Assembly: GCA_964472945.1 (NCBI GenBank)
Contig: CAYYNM010000002.1
Location: 1 to 52,021 of the forward strand
DNA from: QPIN01 sp964472945
Lineage (GTDB): Bacteria > Pseudomonadota > Gammaproteobacteria > Methylococcales > Methylomonadaceae
Length of the DNA: 52,021 nucleotides
Direction: 5' to 3'
This document shows, piece by piece, positions 7,547 to 16,581 of this stretch. The translations under genes were made by a program, and so were the position numbers. Position 1 is the first letter of the stretch. Each line of letters opens with the position of its first letter. The notes beneath the pieces were generated by a model. It was given only the letters and a program-made list of their open reading frames with translations, was not told the DNA's origin and did not search any database.

Positions 7547-8445
7547 CAGTTTTGTTGGGTAAAAGAAAAAATGAAATGGTTGTTGTTGGAACTGTTTACC
7601 CTGGTATTGAGAAATATATAAGTGATTATTTTTTGTCACTAAACAATCAAAGTATGAATGAATTTGATGTTCTTATTGCAAATGATGGTTTGAGTGAATT
7701 TGAGATAACATTAGATTCAAACAAGCATTTATGCAAGAGCTTAAATGTTAATGGAACTATTTCATCCAATAGAAGAAATGTTATTAGTCATGCAATTGAA
7801 ATGGGATACAAGAAAATAGTATTTACAGATTGCGATGATACATTTGAACAAAACCGAATAGAAGTTTTATGTGAGCTTCTTGGTAGAAATGCAGTCGTAG
7901 TGAATGACCTTGATCTAACCAATGAAGATGGAATACAACAAACAACTAAATATTTTTCTCAACGATTTAATGATGCTGATAAAATTAATGAGAACATGAT
8001 TCGTACCGGAAATATAATGGGTTTATCTAATACAGCTGTTTGTATTGAAGCTCTCAACGATATACCGGCCTTGATAGAAGGAGACTCTATTGCCTTTGAT
8101 TGGTATTTATGGGCTTGCGTTTTTCAATCAGGAATTGATGCGCTCTTTACTAGTAAAACATCAACTAAATATCGAGTTTATGGCAAAAATACGGCAGGGC
8201 TGCCGCAGGTACTTAATGAAAGTAATGTTCGTAAAGGTATAGAGGTAAAGCAGCAGCATTATAAGTTAATGAGTAAGTTTAATCGTGTATATGATGAATT
8301 ACACTGTGAATTTGAAGAGCTAAGTGGTAAATGGAAAAATAAGACTTGGCGAAATGAGTATATTAACGCACTAAAAGATAATTTTATTGGAAATCACATG
8401 TGGTGGGAAAATATACGGCCGCCATCAGAGGTAGGATTAGTATGA
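7543..8445 (+). CDS. Family 2-like (GT-A) glycosyltransferase
   Basis: Probable cytoplasmic glycosyltransferase of 300 residues. The N-terminal part resembles a GT-A domain: a beta strand VVVGTVYPG, a YFLSLNNQS segment, the nucleotide-binding IANDGLS, and a metal-binding type motif in FTDCDDTFEQNR near residue 98. The C-terminal third is not recognisable. The GTG start overlaps the legC stop; an in-frame ATG at 7576 (MVVVGTVYPG) would remove eleven residues and is an alternative. It lies between legC and the nonulosonate synthase and overlaps both, so it may handle the nonulosonate or its neighbour in the repeat. Donor and acceptor are unknown. Confidence 0.68.
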   Translation: MTVLLGKRKNEMVVVGTVYPGIEKYISDYFLSLNNQSMNEFDVLIANDGLSEFEITLDSNKHLCKSLNVNGTISSNRRNVISHAIEMGYKKIVFTDCDDTFEQNRIEVLCELLGRNAVVVNDLDLTNEDGIQQTTKYFSQRFNDADKINENMIRTGNIMGLSNTAVCIEALNDIPALIEGDSIAFDWYLWACVFQSGIDALFTSKTSTKYRVYGKNTAGLPQVLNESNVRKGIEVKQQHYKLMSKFNRVYDELHCEFEELSGKWKNKTWRNEYINALKDNFIGNHMWWENIRPPSEVGLV

Positions 8446-9497
8446 AAGTTAAGCTGACGCAGGAACGCAATGTAGGAATAGGGGAAAAGCCTTATATCAT
8501 TGCTGAATTAGGTTCCAATCATAATGGTGATATGGAGCTTGCGAAAAAGCTTATTGATGCAGCAAAAGAAGCAGGTGCGGATTGTGTGAAGTTTCAATCT
8601 TGGTCAAAAGATACTATTTTCTCACGGAAAACTTATGAGGATAATATATTTTTAACTGATGATTATCGAGATAGAAATGATTACACGCTTGAGACAATAG
8701 TTGATGAATATTCAATTTCTTCGCAAGAATTATTGGATATGAAAATATATGCTGATGAAGTAGGGATTGACTGTACTTCAACGCCATTTTCAAAAGATGA
8801 AGTGGATTTTTTAGTCAATGATTTGGAGGCAGATTTTATTAAGGTTGCCTCGATGGATCTTAATAATTATCCTTTGCTTAAGTATATGGCTGCAAAAGGT
8901 AAACCAATGCTTCTATCTACAGGCTTAAGTAATTTGTCCGAGATTGATACTGCAATACGGACAATAGAACAAGCTGGTAATTATAAAATAGTTATACTTC
9001 ACTGCGTTTCCCTTTATCCTCCTGAAGATACGCAAGTTAACTTACGTAATATGGATACTTTACTACAAGCATATTCATATCCAGTTGGATTCTCCGATCA
9101 TACTCTTGATACCTGTGTCCCTCTGGCTGCTGTTGCAAGAGGAGCATGTGTTATTGAGAAACATTTTACTTTAGACAAAGATATGGAAGGGTGGGATCAC
9201 AAGGTATCAGCAACACCAGATGAAATGAAAAGACTTGTGGGTGATGCTAAACGAATATATAACGCTCTAGGAACCGGTCGGATTGATTGCGTAGAGAATG
9301 ATGATCGTATAGGAGCTTTTCGTCGTAGTATCGTTGCCGCACAAGAGATTATTGCGGGGCAGGTGATTACAGAAGATATGATTGATTTCAAGCGACCTGG
9401 AACAGGTATGCCACCAAAGGCAGCGATGTACATAATTGGTAAACAGGCAAAACGTAATATTGCATTTGATGAAATTATTGAGTTTGAAGATTTCTAA
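8442..9497 (+). CDS. legI: Nonulosonic acid synthase (NeuB/LegI family)
   Basis: Condenses a 2,4-diacylamino hexose with phosphoenolpyruvate to a nine-carbon acid. The 351-residue protein contains the NeuB TIM barrel (YIIAELGSNHNGDMELAKKLIDAAKEAGADCVKFQ at about 18-52, EKHFT near 240) and a C-terminal SAF/antifreeze-like domain from about 290 to the end (SIVAAQEIIAGQVITEDM). The chosen ATG at 8442 overlaps the preceding stop as ATGA and follows AGAGGTAGG; the frame stays open 42 bases further upstream but has no better signal. Together with legB, legC, neuD and legF it makes a legionaminate-type acid. Stereochemistry (Leg, epi-Leg or related) cannot be decided from the sequence. Confidence 0.87.
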   Translation: MKVKLTQERNVGIGEKPYIIAELGSNHNGDMELAKKLIDAAKEAGADCVKFQSWSKDTIFSRKTYEDNIFLTDDYRDRNDYTLETIVDEYSISSQELLDMKIYADEVGIDCTSTPFSKDEVDFLVNDLEADFIKVASMDLNNYPLLKYMAAKGKPMLLSTGLSNLSEIDTAIRTIEQAGNYKIVILHCVSLYPPEDTQVNLRNMDTLLQAYSYPVGFSDHTLDTCVPLAAVARGACVIEKHFTLDKDMEGWDHKVSATPDEMKRLVGDAKRIYNALGTGRIDCVENDDRIGAFRRSIVAAQEIIAGQVITEDMIDFKRPGTGMPPKAAMYIIGKQAKRNIAFDEIIEFEDF

Positions 9498-9502
9498 TTT
9501 AT

Positions 9503-10168
9503 ATGTCAAAAAATATAGATACTGATTTTAAGAAGCCAATCATTATTTTAGGCGCTGGTGGACATGCAAAGGTTTTAATTGAAGCAATACGCCAATCTGT
9601 CCATGAAATAATCGGTCTTACTGATCCTGTTATGGCTGAGTCTTCACGTTTTTTAGGCATAAAGGTACTTGGTCATGATGATGTAGTCTTTAACTATTCA
9701 ACGAGTGAGGTGGAATTAGTTAATGGTATTGGCGCTATGCCGGGTAGTAAATTGCGGCATGAATTGAATGAACGTATGGAAAAGAAAGGCTTTCAGTTTG
9801 CAAAAGTTATTCACCCTTCCGCAATGATTGCTAGTGATGTAGAGATCGGTAGTGGTGCACAAATAATGGCAGGTGTAGTGATCCAGCCAGGTGTAAGAAT
9901 AGGTCGATCTTGCATAATTAATACTGGTTCCATTCTAGATCATGATTGTGTTATTCATGACGATTGTCATTTAGCACCTGGAGTAACACTTAGCGGAAAT
10001 GTTGATATTGGCGAACGAACTCACATTGGTACGGGAACTTCGGTTATTCAAGGGATTACTATTGGGCATGATTGTATTATTGCAGCGGGATCTATTATCC
10101 ATCATAAGATACCTTCAAATACTAAATACATTCAATTTCGTAAAGAGCAGCTAGAGGAGCAAGTTTAA
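9503..10168 (+). CDS. neuD: NeuD/PglD-type sugar acyltransferase
   Basis: Left-handed beta-helix acyltransferase of 221 residues. The N-terminal Rossmann-like domain starts IIILGAGGHAKVLIEAIR, a hallmark of NeuD/PglD proteins, and the C-terminal half has hexapeptide repeats (IGSGAQIMAGVVIQPGVRIGRSCIINTGS, then HDCHLAPGVTLSGNV). His149/His158 regions contain the usual catalytic histidine of TGSILDHDC. In the legionaminate route this enzyme (LegH role) would N-acetylate the 4-amino sugar made by LegC, though NeuD proteins can also O-acetylate the finished sialic-type acid. It sits five bases after the synthase gene and two before legF. Confidence 0.82.
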   Translation: MSKNIDTDFKKPIIILGAGGHAKVLIEAIRQSVHEIIGLTDPVMAESSRFLGIKVLGHDDVVFNYSTSEVELVNGIGAMPGSKLRHELNERMEKKGFQFAKVIHPSAMIASDVEIGSGAQIMAGVVIQPGVRIGRSCIINTGSILDHDCVIHDDCHLAPGVTLSGNVDIGERTHIGTGTSVIQGITIGHDCIIAAGSIIHHKIPSNTKYIQFRKEQLEEQV

Positions 10169-10170
10169 AC

Positions 10171-10869
10171 GTGTTAGCAATTATTCCAGCGCGTGGTGGT
10201 AGTAAAGGTTTACCAGGTAAAAATATCAAACCTTTGAATGGTTCACCATTGATTTGTCATACGATTAAAGCGGCTTTGGCAGCAAAATCTATATCTCGAG
10301 TAATCGTAACAACTGATGATGAATCTATTGCAGAAGTCGCTATTGAATGTGGTGCTGAGGTTCCATTTATGCGTCCAGCTGATCTTGCACAAGATGACTC
10401 AATGGTAATGGACACATACTTTTATGTGACTGATAAAATTGCAGAAGAAACTGGTAAGCCTGTAGATTCTTTTGTTGCCTTGTTACCAACTGTTCCACTA
10501 AGAATCTCTGATGATATTGATAATGCTGTTAAGATATTTCATGACAACAATGCTGACTCTGTGATTAGTGTGACGGAGTCACCAGTTCCAATAGAATGGT
10601 ATAGAAAAATTAATAGTGAAGGTGTGCTGTGTGATTATTTGCCAGAGTTCAATGCAGTAAAGAATCGTCAGGAATTGGAACAAACGTATGTGCCTAATGG
10701 TGCTATTTATGTTTTTCGTACGGAAAATTTACGAGAGACACGTCAATATTATATGGATAAAACATTTCCATACATTATGCCTCGTGAACGCTCCGCTGAT
10801 ATTGATGAGTTATTAGATTTTGAGTGGGCTGAGTTTCTATTAGGTAAACAAGCCGACTCAAATGGCTGA
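10171..10869 (+). CDS. legF: CMP-nonulosonate cytidylyltransferase (LegF/NeuA type)
   Basis: Activates the nonulosonic acid with CTP. The 232-residue protein has the NeuA signature IIPARGGSKGLPGKNIKPLNG at 4-24, VTTDDESIA near 46, and LLPTVPLR near 105, as well as the metal-binding aspartate region SADIDELLDFEWAE at the C-terminus. It begins with GTG at 10171, preceded by a good AGAGGAG site, and overlaps the next gene by 8 bases. It is distinct from a second cytidylyltransferase at 27186-27884, so the locus can activate two acids or two forms. Confidence 0.87.
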   Translation: MLAIIPARGGSKGLPGKNIKPLNGSPLICHTIKAALAAKSISRVIVTTDDESIAEVAIECGAEVPFMRPADLAQDDSMVMDTYFYVTDKIAEETGKPVDSFVALLPTVPLRISDDIDNAVKIFHDNNADSVISVTESPVPIEWYRKINSEGVLCDYLPEFNAVKNRQELEQTYVPNGAIYVFRTENLRETRQYYMDKTFPYIMPRERSADIDELLDFEWAEFLLGKQADSNG

Positions 10870-11836
10870 ATGTTATAAAGCGGCTGTAATCGGCCTGGGA
10901 CGAATAGGTTCTTCTTATCCTTCTGGTGATATTCCACGAACACATGCTGGAGCATATTCAAATAACCCAAGAACAGAGATCATTGCTGGCGTTGATTCAG
11001 ACGAAAAGGCTCGAAATGATTTTTCACTAAAATGGGGAAAAGATATTCCCGTATTTTCAACAGTGAAAGAGATGCTCGCTCACATTCACCCTGATATTGT
11101 TAGTGTTTGTGTTCCGCCTCCTTATTTAGCTAATATTATTGCAGAATTTTCACAGCAGTCGCCTAAATTATTCTTTCTTGAAAAACCCGTGGTTGTTGAA
11201 CCTGATAACTCTAAAAACCTGTTAAAAGAAATAAATAATGTACCCACTGCAGTAAACTATCATCGTTGCTGGGACCCGGCTCATAATCGTTTTTTTGAAC
11301 ATGTGCTTAAGTCAGAACGTGTAATATCTATTCATGTGATGTATGCCAAAGGGATGTTTAACTATGCAAGTCATATAATTGCATTGCTTATTCGATATTT
11401 TGGTCCAGTAGGTAATGTTACAAGCATTCCAGTAAATACTCATAATAAAAGAAACCCAGATCCATCCTTGAGTTTTGTTTTGAAGTTTGAAAATGGAATT
11501 CATGCTGTTTTTCAAGGTTTTGATGAGATACCTTTTGATCTACTTGAAATGGATATTATGACTACTTCTGGTTTGTTTTCGCTTAAATCAGCAGGGTGTA
11601 GAAGACGGCAAGAGTTACCTAAACGTGATGCATTCTACCCAAATTACACTCAATTGATAGATGTTCCTTATACAGAAATGGATGGACAAGTAGAAGGGGT
11701 AAGTCAGGCTGTTGATAATATTGTAGGCTTTCTGGATGGTATTGAGGAGAAATTATCCTGTGATTTATCATTGGCCCTGGATGTGTTTGATGTAATGTGG
11801 CGAGTGAAAGAATCTTTAAATTCGGAGAAAAAATGA
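10862..11836 (+). CDS. Gfo/Idh/MocA family oxidoreductase
   Basis: NAD(P)-dependent sugar or cyclitol dehydrogenase of 324 residues. The Rossmann motif AVIGLGRIGSSYPSG is at 8-22, an acidic residue of VDSDEKARNDF follows at the end of strand two, and the EKPVVVEPDN motif near 106 holds the catalytic lysine common to the family. The second half is the usual alpha/beta substrate domain. It overlaps legF and is followed by an overlapping DegT aminotransferase, a pairing used elsewhere to oxidise a hydroxyl and then transaminate it (as WlbA with its aminotransferase). A role in a nonulosonate precursor or in a separate amino sugar is possible; substrate unknown. Confidence 0.75.
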   Translation: MAECYKAAVIGLGRIGSSYPSGDIPRTHAGAYSNNPRTEIIAGVDSDEKARNDFSLKWGKDIPVFSTVKEMLAHIHPDIVSVCVPPPYLANIIAEFSQQSPKLFFLEKPVVVEPDNSKNLLKEINNVPTAVNYHRCWDPAHNRFFEHVLKSERVISIHVMYAKGMFNYASHIIALLIRYFGPVGNVTSIPVNTHNKRNPDPSLSFVLKFENGIHAVFQGFDEIPFDLLEMDIMTTSGLFSLKSAGCRRRQELPKRDAFYPNYTQLIDVPYTEMDGQVEGVSQAVDNIVGFLDGIEEKLSCDLSLALDVFDVMWRVKESLNSEKK

Positions 11837-13125
11837 CTAAACCAGCGATATTAGGTGGAGACCCGGTAAACACAAAAGTTTTCCCACCCTATAACACAAT
11901 AGGTGATGAAGAAAAAAAAGCTGTTATGGAAGTTTTGGAGAGTGGAGAGCTTTCTGGATTCATAGCTGCAGCCATACCTGAATTTAATGGTGGCCCTAAA
12001 GTTAAAGCATTAGAACAAGCCTTTTGTGGGTATTTTGATACTAAGCATGCAGTATCAGTTAATTCAGCAACGAGTGGTATCTACTGTATGCTTATGGCAA
12101 TGGGTGTTGGTCCAGGAGATGAGGTAATTACTTCACCTTACACTATGCATGCAACGGCATCGAGTATATTGCAATGTGGAGCTGTTCCAATATTTGCAGA
12201 TATTGAAGAGGATACTTTTGGTTTGGATCCAGTATCTGTTAAAAAAAATATTACTGAAAATACCAAAGGTATTCTTGCTGTTAATATTTTTGGTCACGCT
12301 GCTATGCTGAACGAGTTAAAAGATGTTGCTGATCAAAATGATCTTTGGTTACTGGAAGACAATGCGCAGGCACCAGCAGGTATTATCGAAGGTGGTAAAT
12401 TTACCGCCACAGTAGGCAAAGCTGGTGTATTTAGTTTTAATCGTCATAAAACCATGCAAAGTGGTGAGGGCGGTGTAGTTATCACTGATGATGACTCCAT
12501 TGCTCAAAAAATGAGGTTAGTTCGCAATCATGGAGAAGCGGTTGTTGATGCAATGGAGATTGAGGATATTGCTAATACCATTGGACAAAATTTAAGAATG
12601 ACGGAAATGGAAGCAGCTGTTGCTTTATGTCAATTCCGTAAACTCGATGCACTAAATGCATCTCGAATTAAATTGGCAGAGCGCTTAACCGAAGGATTAA
12701 AGGATATAGCGGGGATTACTCCACCTGCTGTAAGAAATGATTGTAAACATGTCTATTATTTTTATGTAATGAAATACGATGCTAATAAAACAGGATTGTC
12801 TCGCGATAAATTTGTTAAAGCAGTGAATGCTGAAGGCTATTATATTCGGGAAGGTTATTTAAGACCTATATATCTAGAGCCGATGTTTACACAAAAAATC
12901 TGTTTTGGTAAAGGTGGTTATCCTTTTACAGCCAATAACCGTAATAATGAAATAGTCTATGCTCGAGGTTTATGTCCTGTCTGCGAAAAATTAAATGATG
13001 AAAAAATTGTACTGACAAACATTATCTACCCTCCACTGACAGAACAAGATATGGACGGATTTATTTCTGCTATTAAGAAAGTGATTACTTATAGTGTAGA
13101 GATTGAGAACCATCCAGATTTATGA
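11833..13125 (+). CDS. DegT/DnrJ/EryC1 family aminotransferase
   Basis: PLP-dependent sugar aminotransferase, 430 residues. Asp176 in LLEDNAQAPAG and Lys206 in SFNRHKTMQSGEGG are the expected cofactor residues. Its motif pattern (NSATSGIYCMLMAMGVGPGDEVITSPYT) is closer to the cyclitol/AHBA-type branch than to LegC. The chosen ATG at 11833 overlaps the previous stop as ATGA behind a GGAGAAA site. It is paired with the Gfo/Idh/MocA dehydrogenase just upstream, so the two probably act in sequence. A cysteine-rich C-terminal part (GLCPVCEKLND) is typical of this branch. The product is not known. Confidence 0.78.
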   Translation: MTKPAILGGDPVNTKVFPPYNTIGDEEKKAVMEVLESGELSGFIAAAIPEFNGGPKVKALEQAFCGYFDTKHAVSVNSATSGIYCMLMAMGVGPGDEVITSPYTMHATASSILQCGAVPIFADIEEDTFGLDPVSVKKNITENTKGILAVNIFGHAAMLNELKDVADQNDLWLLEDNAQAPAGIIEGGKFTATVGKAGVFSFNRHKTMQSGEGGVVITDDDSIAQKMRLVRNHGEAVVDAMEIEDIANTIGQNLRMTEMEAAVALCQFRKLDALNASRIKLAERLTEGLKDIAGITPPAVRNDCKHVYYFYVMKYDANKTGLSRDKFVKAVNAEGYYIREGYLRPIYLEPMFTQKICFGKGGYPFTANNRNNEIVYARGLCPVCEKLNDEKIVLTNIIYPPLTEQDMDGFISAIKKVITYSVEIENHPDL

Positions 13126-14096
13126 TTCTGTTTGTGACAGGTCAGTATGCTGGCGCACAGTATATTCACCCATTATTGGAGAAATGGTCAGTTTCAAATT
13201 CTCCTAACTGGAGTTTGGTAGCAACTGGTGCATCGCGCAAATATTGGGATGATGCTCAAGTCAGTTATAATTTGGTTGAAACACCCTTGATAAACAACGT
13301 TGCTAAGTGTATCGATGAATTAAAGCCTTCGCTCATAATTGTTTCTGCATCGGCAAATATTCATCTTGAAGGTTTGTTTATAGCAAATGCAAAAAAGAGA
13401 GGAATAACTACAGCTAGCTTTATCGATATATGGGCAAATTATCTGATGCGTTTCAAGCATAGTGGTGAATTAATATTTCCAGATAGTGTTTTTGCAATTG
13501 ATGAAAAATGTGCTGAGGAAATGATTGTCGATGGAATTCCTCAGGATATTATCAGAGTAATTGGTCAGCCTTACCTGGAAAAAATCACTAAAAATACACC
13601 TAGGCTTGGTACTACTACCCTATTAACAAGTCAGCCAATAAAAAAATATTTAGGCAACAGTCTAGGATACGATGAAGCAGATTTTTGGAAAATTTGTTTA
13701 GATGCAATTAAAAAAACGAGGAGGGGGGATGTCCTGGCAACTCGGCACCCCGATGAAGATAGCTATACTGACAGGCAAGCTAATTCAAATATTATCTGGT
13801 CAGCGGGACAGGGAATAGACGATGTTGCTGATAGCCATACTGTGATAGGAATGTTTTCAATGCAGATGATGGTTGGGTATTTGTGGGGACGAAAGGTGGC
13901 AAGCATTCAGCCTCACCTCCGTGAAAATGACCCATCACCACTGTCTCGCTGGGGTCTGATTCCATTATTAGAACAAGTTGATGAGTTAGTGCAATTTCTT
14001 AGCGAGGAAAGAGCACCAAACGTTAATCAGGAATTAAAAGGTAATCTTGCTGGCAGTCTTGAAAGACTAGAGATATTTTGCGAAAAATATCATTGA
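13122..14096 (+). CDS. Unknown protein with GT-B/epimerase-like layout
   Basis: No family is recognised with confidence. The 324-residue protein opens with a nucleotide-fold strand ILFVTGQYAGAQYIHPLLEKW, has a strand-turn KPSLIIVSASANIHLEGLFIANAKKRGI in the place where 2-epimerases and GT-B enzymes have PDIVLVHGDTT, and continues with FPDSVFAIDEKCAEEMIVDGI...VIGQP, which mirrors the 'sensor' segment of such enzymes. It lacks the GTRAD/HxGGE motifs of LegG/NeuC. It overlaps the aminotransferase by four bases and is the last gene before a change in base composition. It may be a glycosyltransferase or a distant substitute for the missing LegG; both are guesses from layout. Confidence 0.6.
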   Translation: MILFVTGQYAGAQYIHPLLEKWSVSNSPNWSLVATGASRKYWDDAQVSYNLVETPLINNVAKCIDELKPSLIIVSASANIHLEGLFIANAKKRGITTASFIDIWANYLMRFKHSGELIFPDSVFAIDEKCAEEMIVDGIPQDIIRVIGQPYLEKITKNTPRLGTTTLLTSQPIKKYLGNSLGYDEADFWKICLDAIKKTRRGDVLATRHPDEDSYTDRQANSNIIWSAGQGIDDVADSHTVIGMFSMQMMVGYLWGRKVASIQPHLRENDPSPLSRWGLIPLLEQVDELVQFLSEERAPNVNQELKGNLAGSLERLEIFCEKYH

Positions 14097-14181
14097 GCAT
14101 ATCAGGTAAAATCTATCGAGTGCTAACGTCTGGTTGGTATCTTATATTACAAGTATTTTTATAGTATTAAAGGTTAATAAA

Positions 14182-15552
14182 ATGAGTAAAAAGAAAGGAT
14201 GTGTCCATTTTGTCCATGCTGTCGATACTGAAGGCCCACTTTACGAGAGTCTGGACGAGATTTTTAAGCGTGTAAAAGAATACTATGGTGTAGACGTAGA
14301 AGCCTCCGAAGAAAACCTTAATAAACTGCAAAACAAGGAAATCGATTGCGGGAATTTTACTGATGCGATAGCGGAAATGCTACAGCCCGATCAAATTACA
14401 TTTAATGGTACTTGGGATAAAGTATATGAAATGATGGATGGGTTGATGGCTGATGAGTTTAGATATCAGCTGCCAGATATGGATGGTAACGGCTATTCTT
14501 TTAGTTGGTTTTGTGTTGACCATGTAGGGTATAACAATAATCCAAGAAGAAGAACTATGGGGTTTCATGGCATACATGAGGAGTATCTCAGAATACTGAA
14601 AAAGTATAATTGCTCTGCAGACAGGATTTATTGGCATTATCACCCCATGAGTTTTTCAATGGATGCGCACCGATCTGGTAATAATTTCAATTTCACAAAT
14701 TTGCATAATGAAATACTGACGCGAAGAATTATAGACCACTCCTGGTTTCCCGCAGCCTTCCGTCCCACATCATCAATTCGTATGGATGGTAATGTTTGGC
14801 TTGAACAATGGATACCGTTTGAGTTGGGCAACATGAATGTCGATGACCATGAAGATCTGATTAACAACCAAAGATTAACTGGTGTGTATGGCTTAGATAA
14901 TGACTGTCGGGGAGCACCAACAGATTGGTCTATTTACAACCCCGATGTGCGTGACTATAGAAAACAAGGCAGTTTGAAAAGGTACATTGGTCGATGCTTA
15001 AACGTGAAATCTTATTGCCTTGAAATCAATGAGAGAGAAATGAAAAAAGCCTTTGATAAGGCTGCGTCAGGAGAAGATGTACTTGTTTCTGTAACGAATC
15101 ATGACTTTAGGGATATGGTCGCGGAAACAAATGAGTTTATAGACCTGGTGAAGACTGTCTCAAAACAATATCCGGATGTTGGCTTTAAGTGGAGTAATGC
15201 TGTAAGTGCATTCAGGCATGCGGTTGGTATGGAGAAACAGGAAGCGGTAGCACTTTCTTTCTCTATGCCGGAAAACGTTTTGCACGTAAAAAGCGACAAA
15301 CAAATCTGGGGTCCTCAACCTTTTCTGGCAATCAAGACCAGGGAAGGAAAATATTATACTGATAATTTTATTAACGACGATGAGTATAATTGGCGATATT
15401 CATTCGATTCCTGGACTATAGAATTAGATGCCATTCAGGCGATAGGTGTTGCAACGAATGATCTGGCAGGAAATTCAGTAGTCTACGTTAATAATATTGC
15501 AGATCAAACAGGTGAGTGGAAGCCCGCTGTTTATAATAATAAGGATTGGTAA
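14182..15552 (+). CDS. Polysaccharide-deacetylase-like (CE4/NodB fold) protein
   Basis: A 456-residue protein that starts CVHFVHAVDTEGPLYES. The H12-x-x-D15-x-E17 arrangement and later histidine clusters (YWHYHPMSFSMDAHRSGNN near 163-180 and TNHDFRDM near 300) resemble the metal site of NodB-type deacetylases, though the second HxxxH motif is not standard. The last 100 residues look like a beta-rich domain (LHVKSDKQIWGPQPFLAIKT). The ATG at 14182 is chosen over an upstream TTG at 14134 because it starts the conserved part and follows AAAGGTTAATA. It opens a block with higher G+C than the flanks. It could remove an N-acetyl group so that the formyl- or amidotransferase downstream can act; this is inference. 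Confidence 0.6.
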   Translation: MSKKKGCVHFVHAVDTEGPLYESLDEIFKRVKEYYGVDVEASEENLNKLQNKEIDCGNFTDAIAEMLQPDQITFNGTWDKVYEMMDGLMADEFRYQLPDMDGNGYSFSWFCVDHVGYNNNPRRRTMGFHGIHEEYLRILKKYNCSADRIYWHYHPMSFSMDAHRSGNNFNFTNLHNEILTRRIIDHSWFPAAFRPTSSIRMDGNVWLEQWIPFELGNMNVDDHEDLINNQRLTGVYGLDNDCRGAPTDWSIYNPDVRDYRKQGSLKRYIGRCLNVKSYCLEINEREMKKAFDKAASGEDVLVSVTNHDFRDMVAETNEFIDLVKTVSKQYPDVGFKWSNAVSAFRHAVGMEKQEAVALSFSMPENVLHVKSDKQIWGPQPFLAIKTREGKYYTDNFINDDEYNWRYSFDSWTIELDAIQAIGVATNDLAGNSVVYVNNIADQTGEWKPAVYNNKDW

Positions 15553-15558
15553 ATTAAA

Positions 15559-16560
15559 TTGACTACAACCACCCCTATATTTATTACAGGTCTTTATCGA
15601 TCTGGTACCAGTTTGTTATCGAGAGTGCTAAACGCACATCCTAAATTATCAATTACCTTTGATAATGTGCATTTTATGCGGTTCTGTAATAATAAGTTTG
15701 ACCCACTTAATACTGAAAATATATCGAAGCTTCTCGATGATGTCTCAGAGCGAGTGCTTGAACGTAGCAAGATTCAACTGGATAAAAAATCAGTTATATC
15801 AGAATTGAGTAGGTTGGACAAAGTCAACTATGCTGATATTTACGACCTCATAATGAAGGACTGTTTCCTGCGTGAGACTGGAAAAGAAATATGGGGAGAA
15901 AAAACAAATGTGGCATGGGGTGCAATACCGGACTTTATAAGTATGTTTCCCAATGGGAAGTGTATCTTTTTGGTAAGGGATCCCAGGGATGTTTTGTGCT
16001 CATTTAAAAGGATGACCACCAATCCCTGGCCAGACTATCTCGATGGGATATTCGCTTCTTTAGGGGCATTTCAACAGGCGTCACGCCTGGCTAATCGTCT
16101 CTCAAAGGATTCTTTGTATATTGTTAAGTATGAAGACTTTGTCGTAGAGCCAGAGAAACATTCCCGAGAAATGTGTTCTTTTATTGGTGTTGAGTACGAT
16201 GATGTGATGCTGGACACCAGCACTTACATTGATGTGGATGGTGAAAAGTGGTCTGCTAATACCAGTTATTCAGAAAAAATAGTCAATATCTCTCCTGCGT
16301 CCGTTGGTAGATGGAAAAAGAATATTCTAAAAGAGGAGCTTTCTCTTCTGGAAATGATCCTAAAAGAGGAAATGGAGTCATACGGATATGAATTGTCCGG
16401 AAATACTTTTACCAATGATGATTATTTAAAATCTTTTGAAATGCTTAGGGCATCTCCGACATTAATGTCCAGGTTTGAGTTCTGGCTTAAAGAAAAACGA
16501 GGGATTGATACATATCCAAATAATCCAGGCTGGCAACCACAAACTGTAAAATTAAACTGA
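15559..16560 (+). CDS. PAPS-dependent sulfotransferase-like protein
   Basis: Cytoplasmic sulfotransferase of 333 residues. The 5'-phosphosulfate loop is IFITGLYRSGTSLLSRVL at 7-24, and the 3'-phosphate motif is IFLVRDPRDVLCSFKR at 136-151 with Arg140 and Ser148. Both are strong matches to the sulfotransferase family. The start must be TTG at 15559, six bases after the previous stop, since the next in-frame ATG falls inside the domain. If active it would sulfate a sugar hydroxyl or amine. No PAPS-synthesis genes are in the window, so the cofactor must come from assimilatory metabolism. Confidence 0.78.
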   Translation: MTTTTPIFITGLYRSGTSLLSRVLNAHPKLSITFDNVHFMRFCNNKFDPLNTENISKLLDDVSERVLERSKIQLDKKSVISELSRLDKVNYADIYDLIMKDCFLRETGKEIWGEKTNVAWGAIPDFISMFPNGKCIFLVRDPRDVLCSFKRMTTNPWPDYLDGIFASLGAFQQASRLANRLSKDSLYIVKYEDFVVEPEKHSREMCSFIGVEYDDVMLDTSTYIDVDGEKWSANTSYSEKIVNISPASVGRWKKNILKEELSLLEMILKEEMESYGYELSGNTFTNDDYLKSFEMLRASPTLMSRFEFWLKEKRGIDTYPNNPGWQPQTVKLN

Positions 16561-16581
16561 TAGCACTAGGTAGAATTGGTA

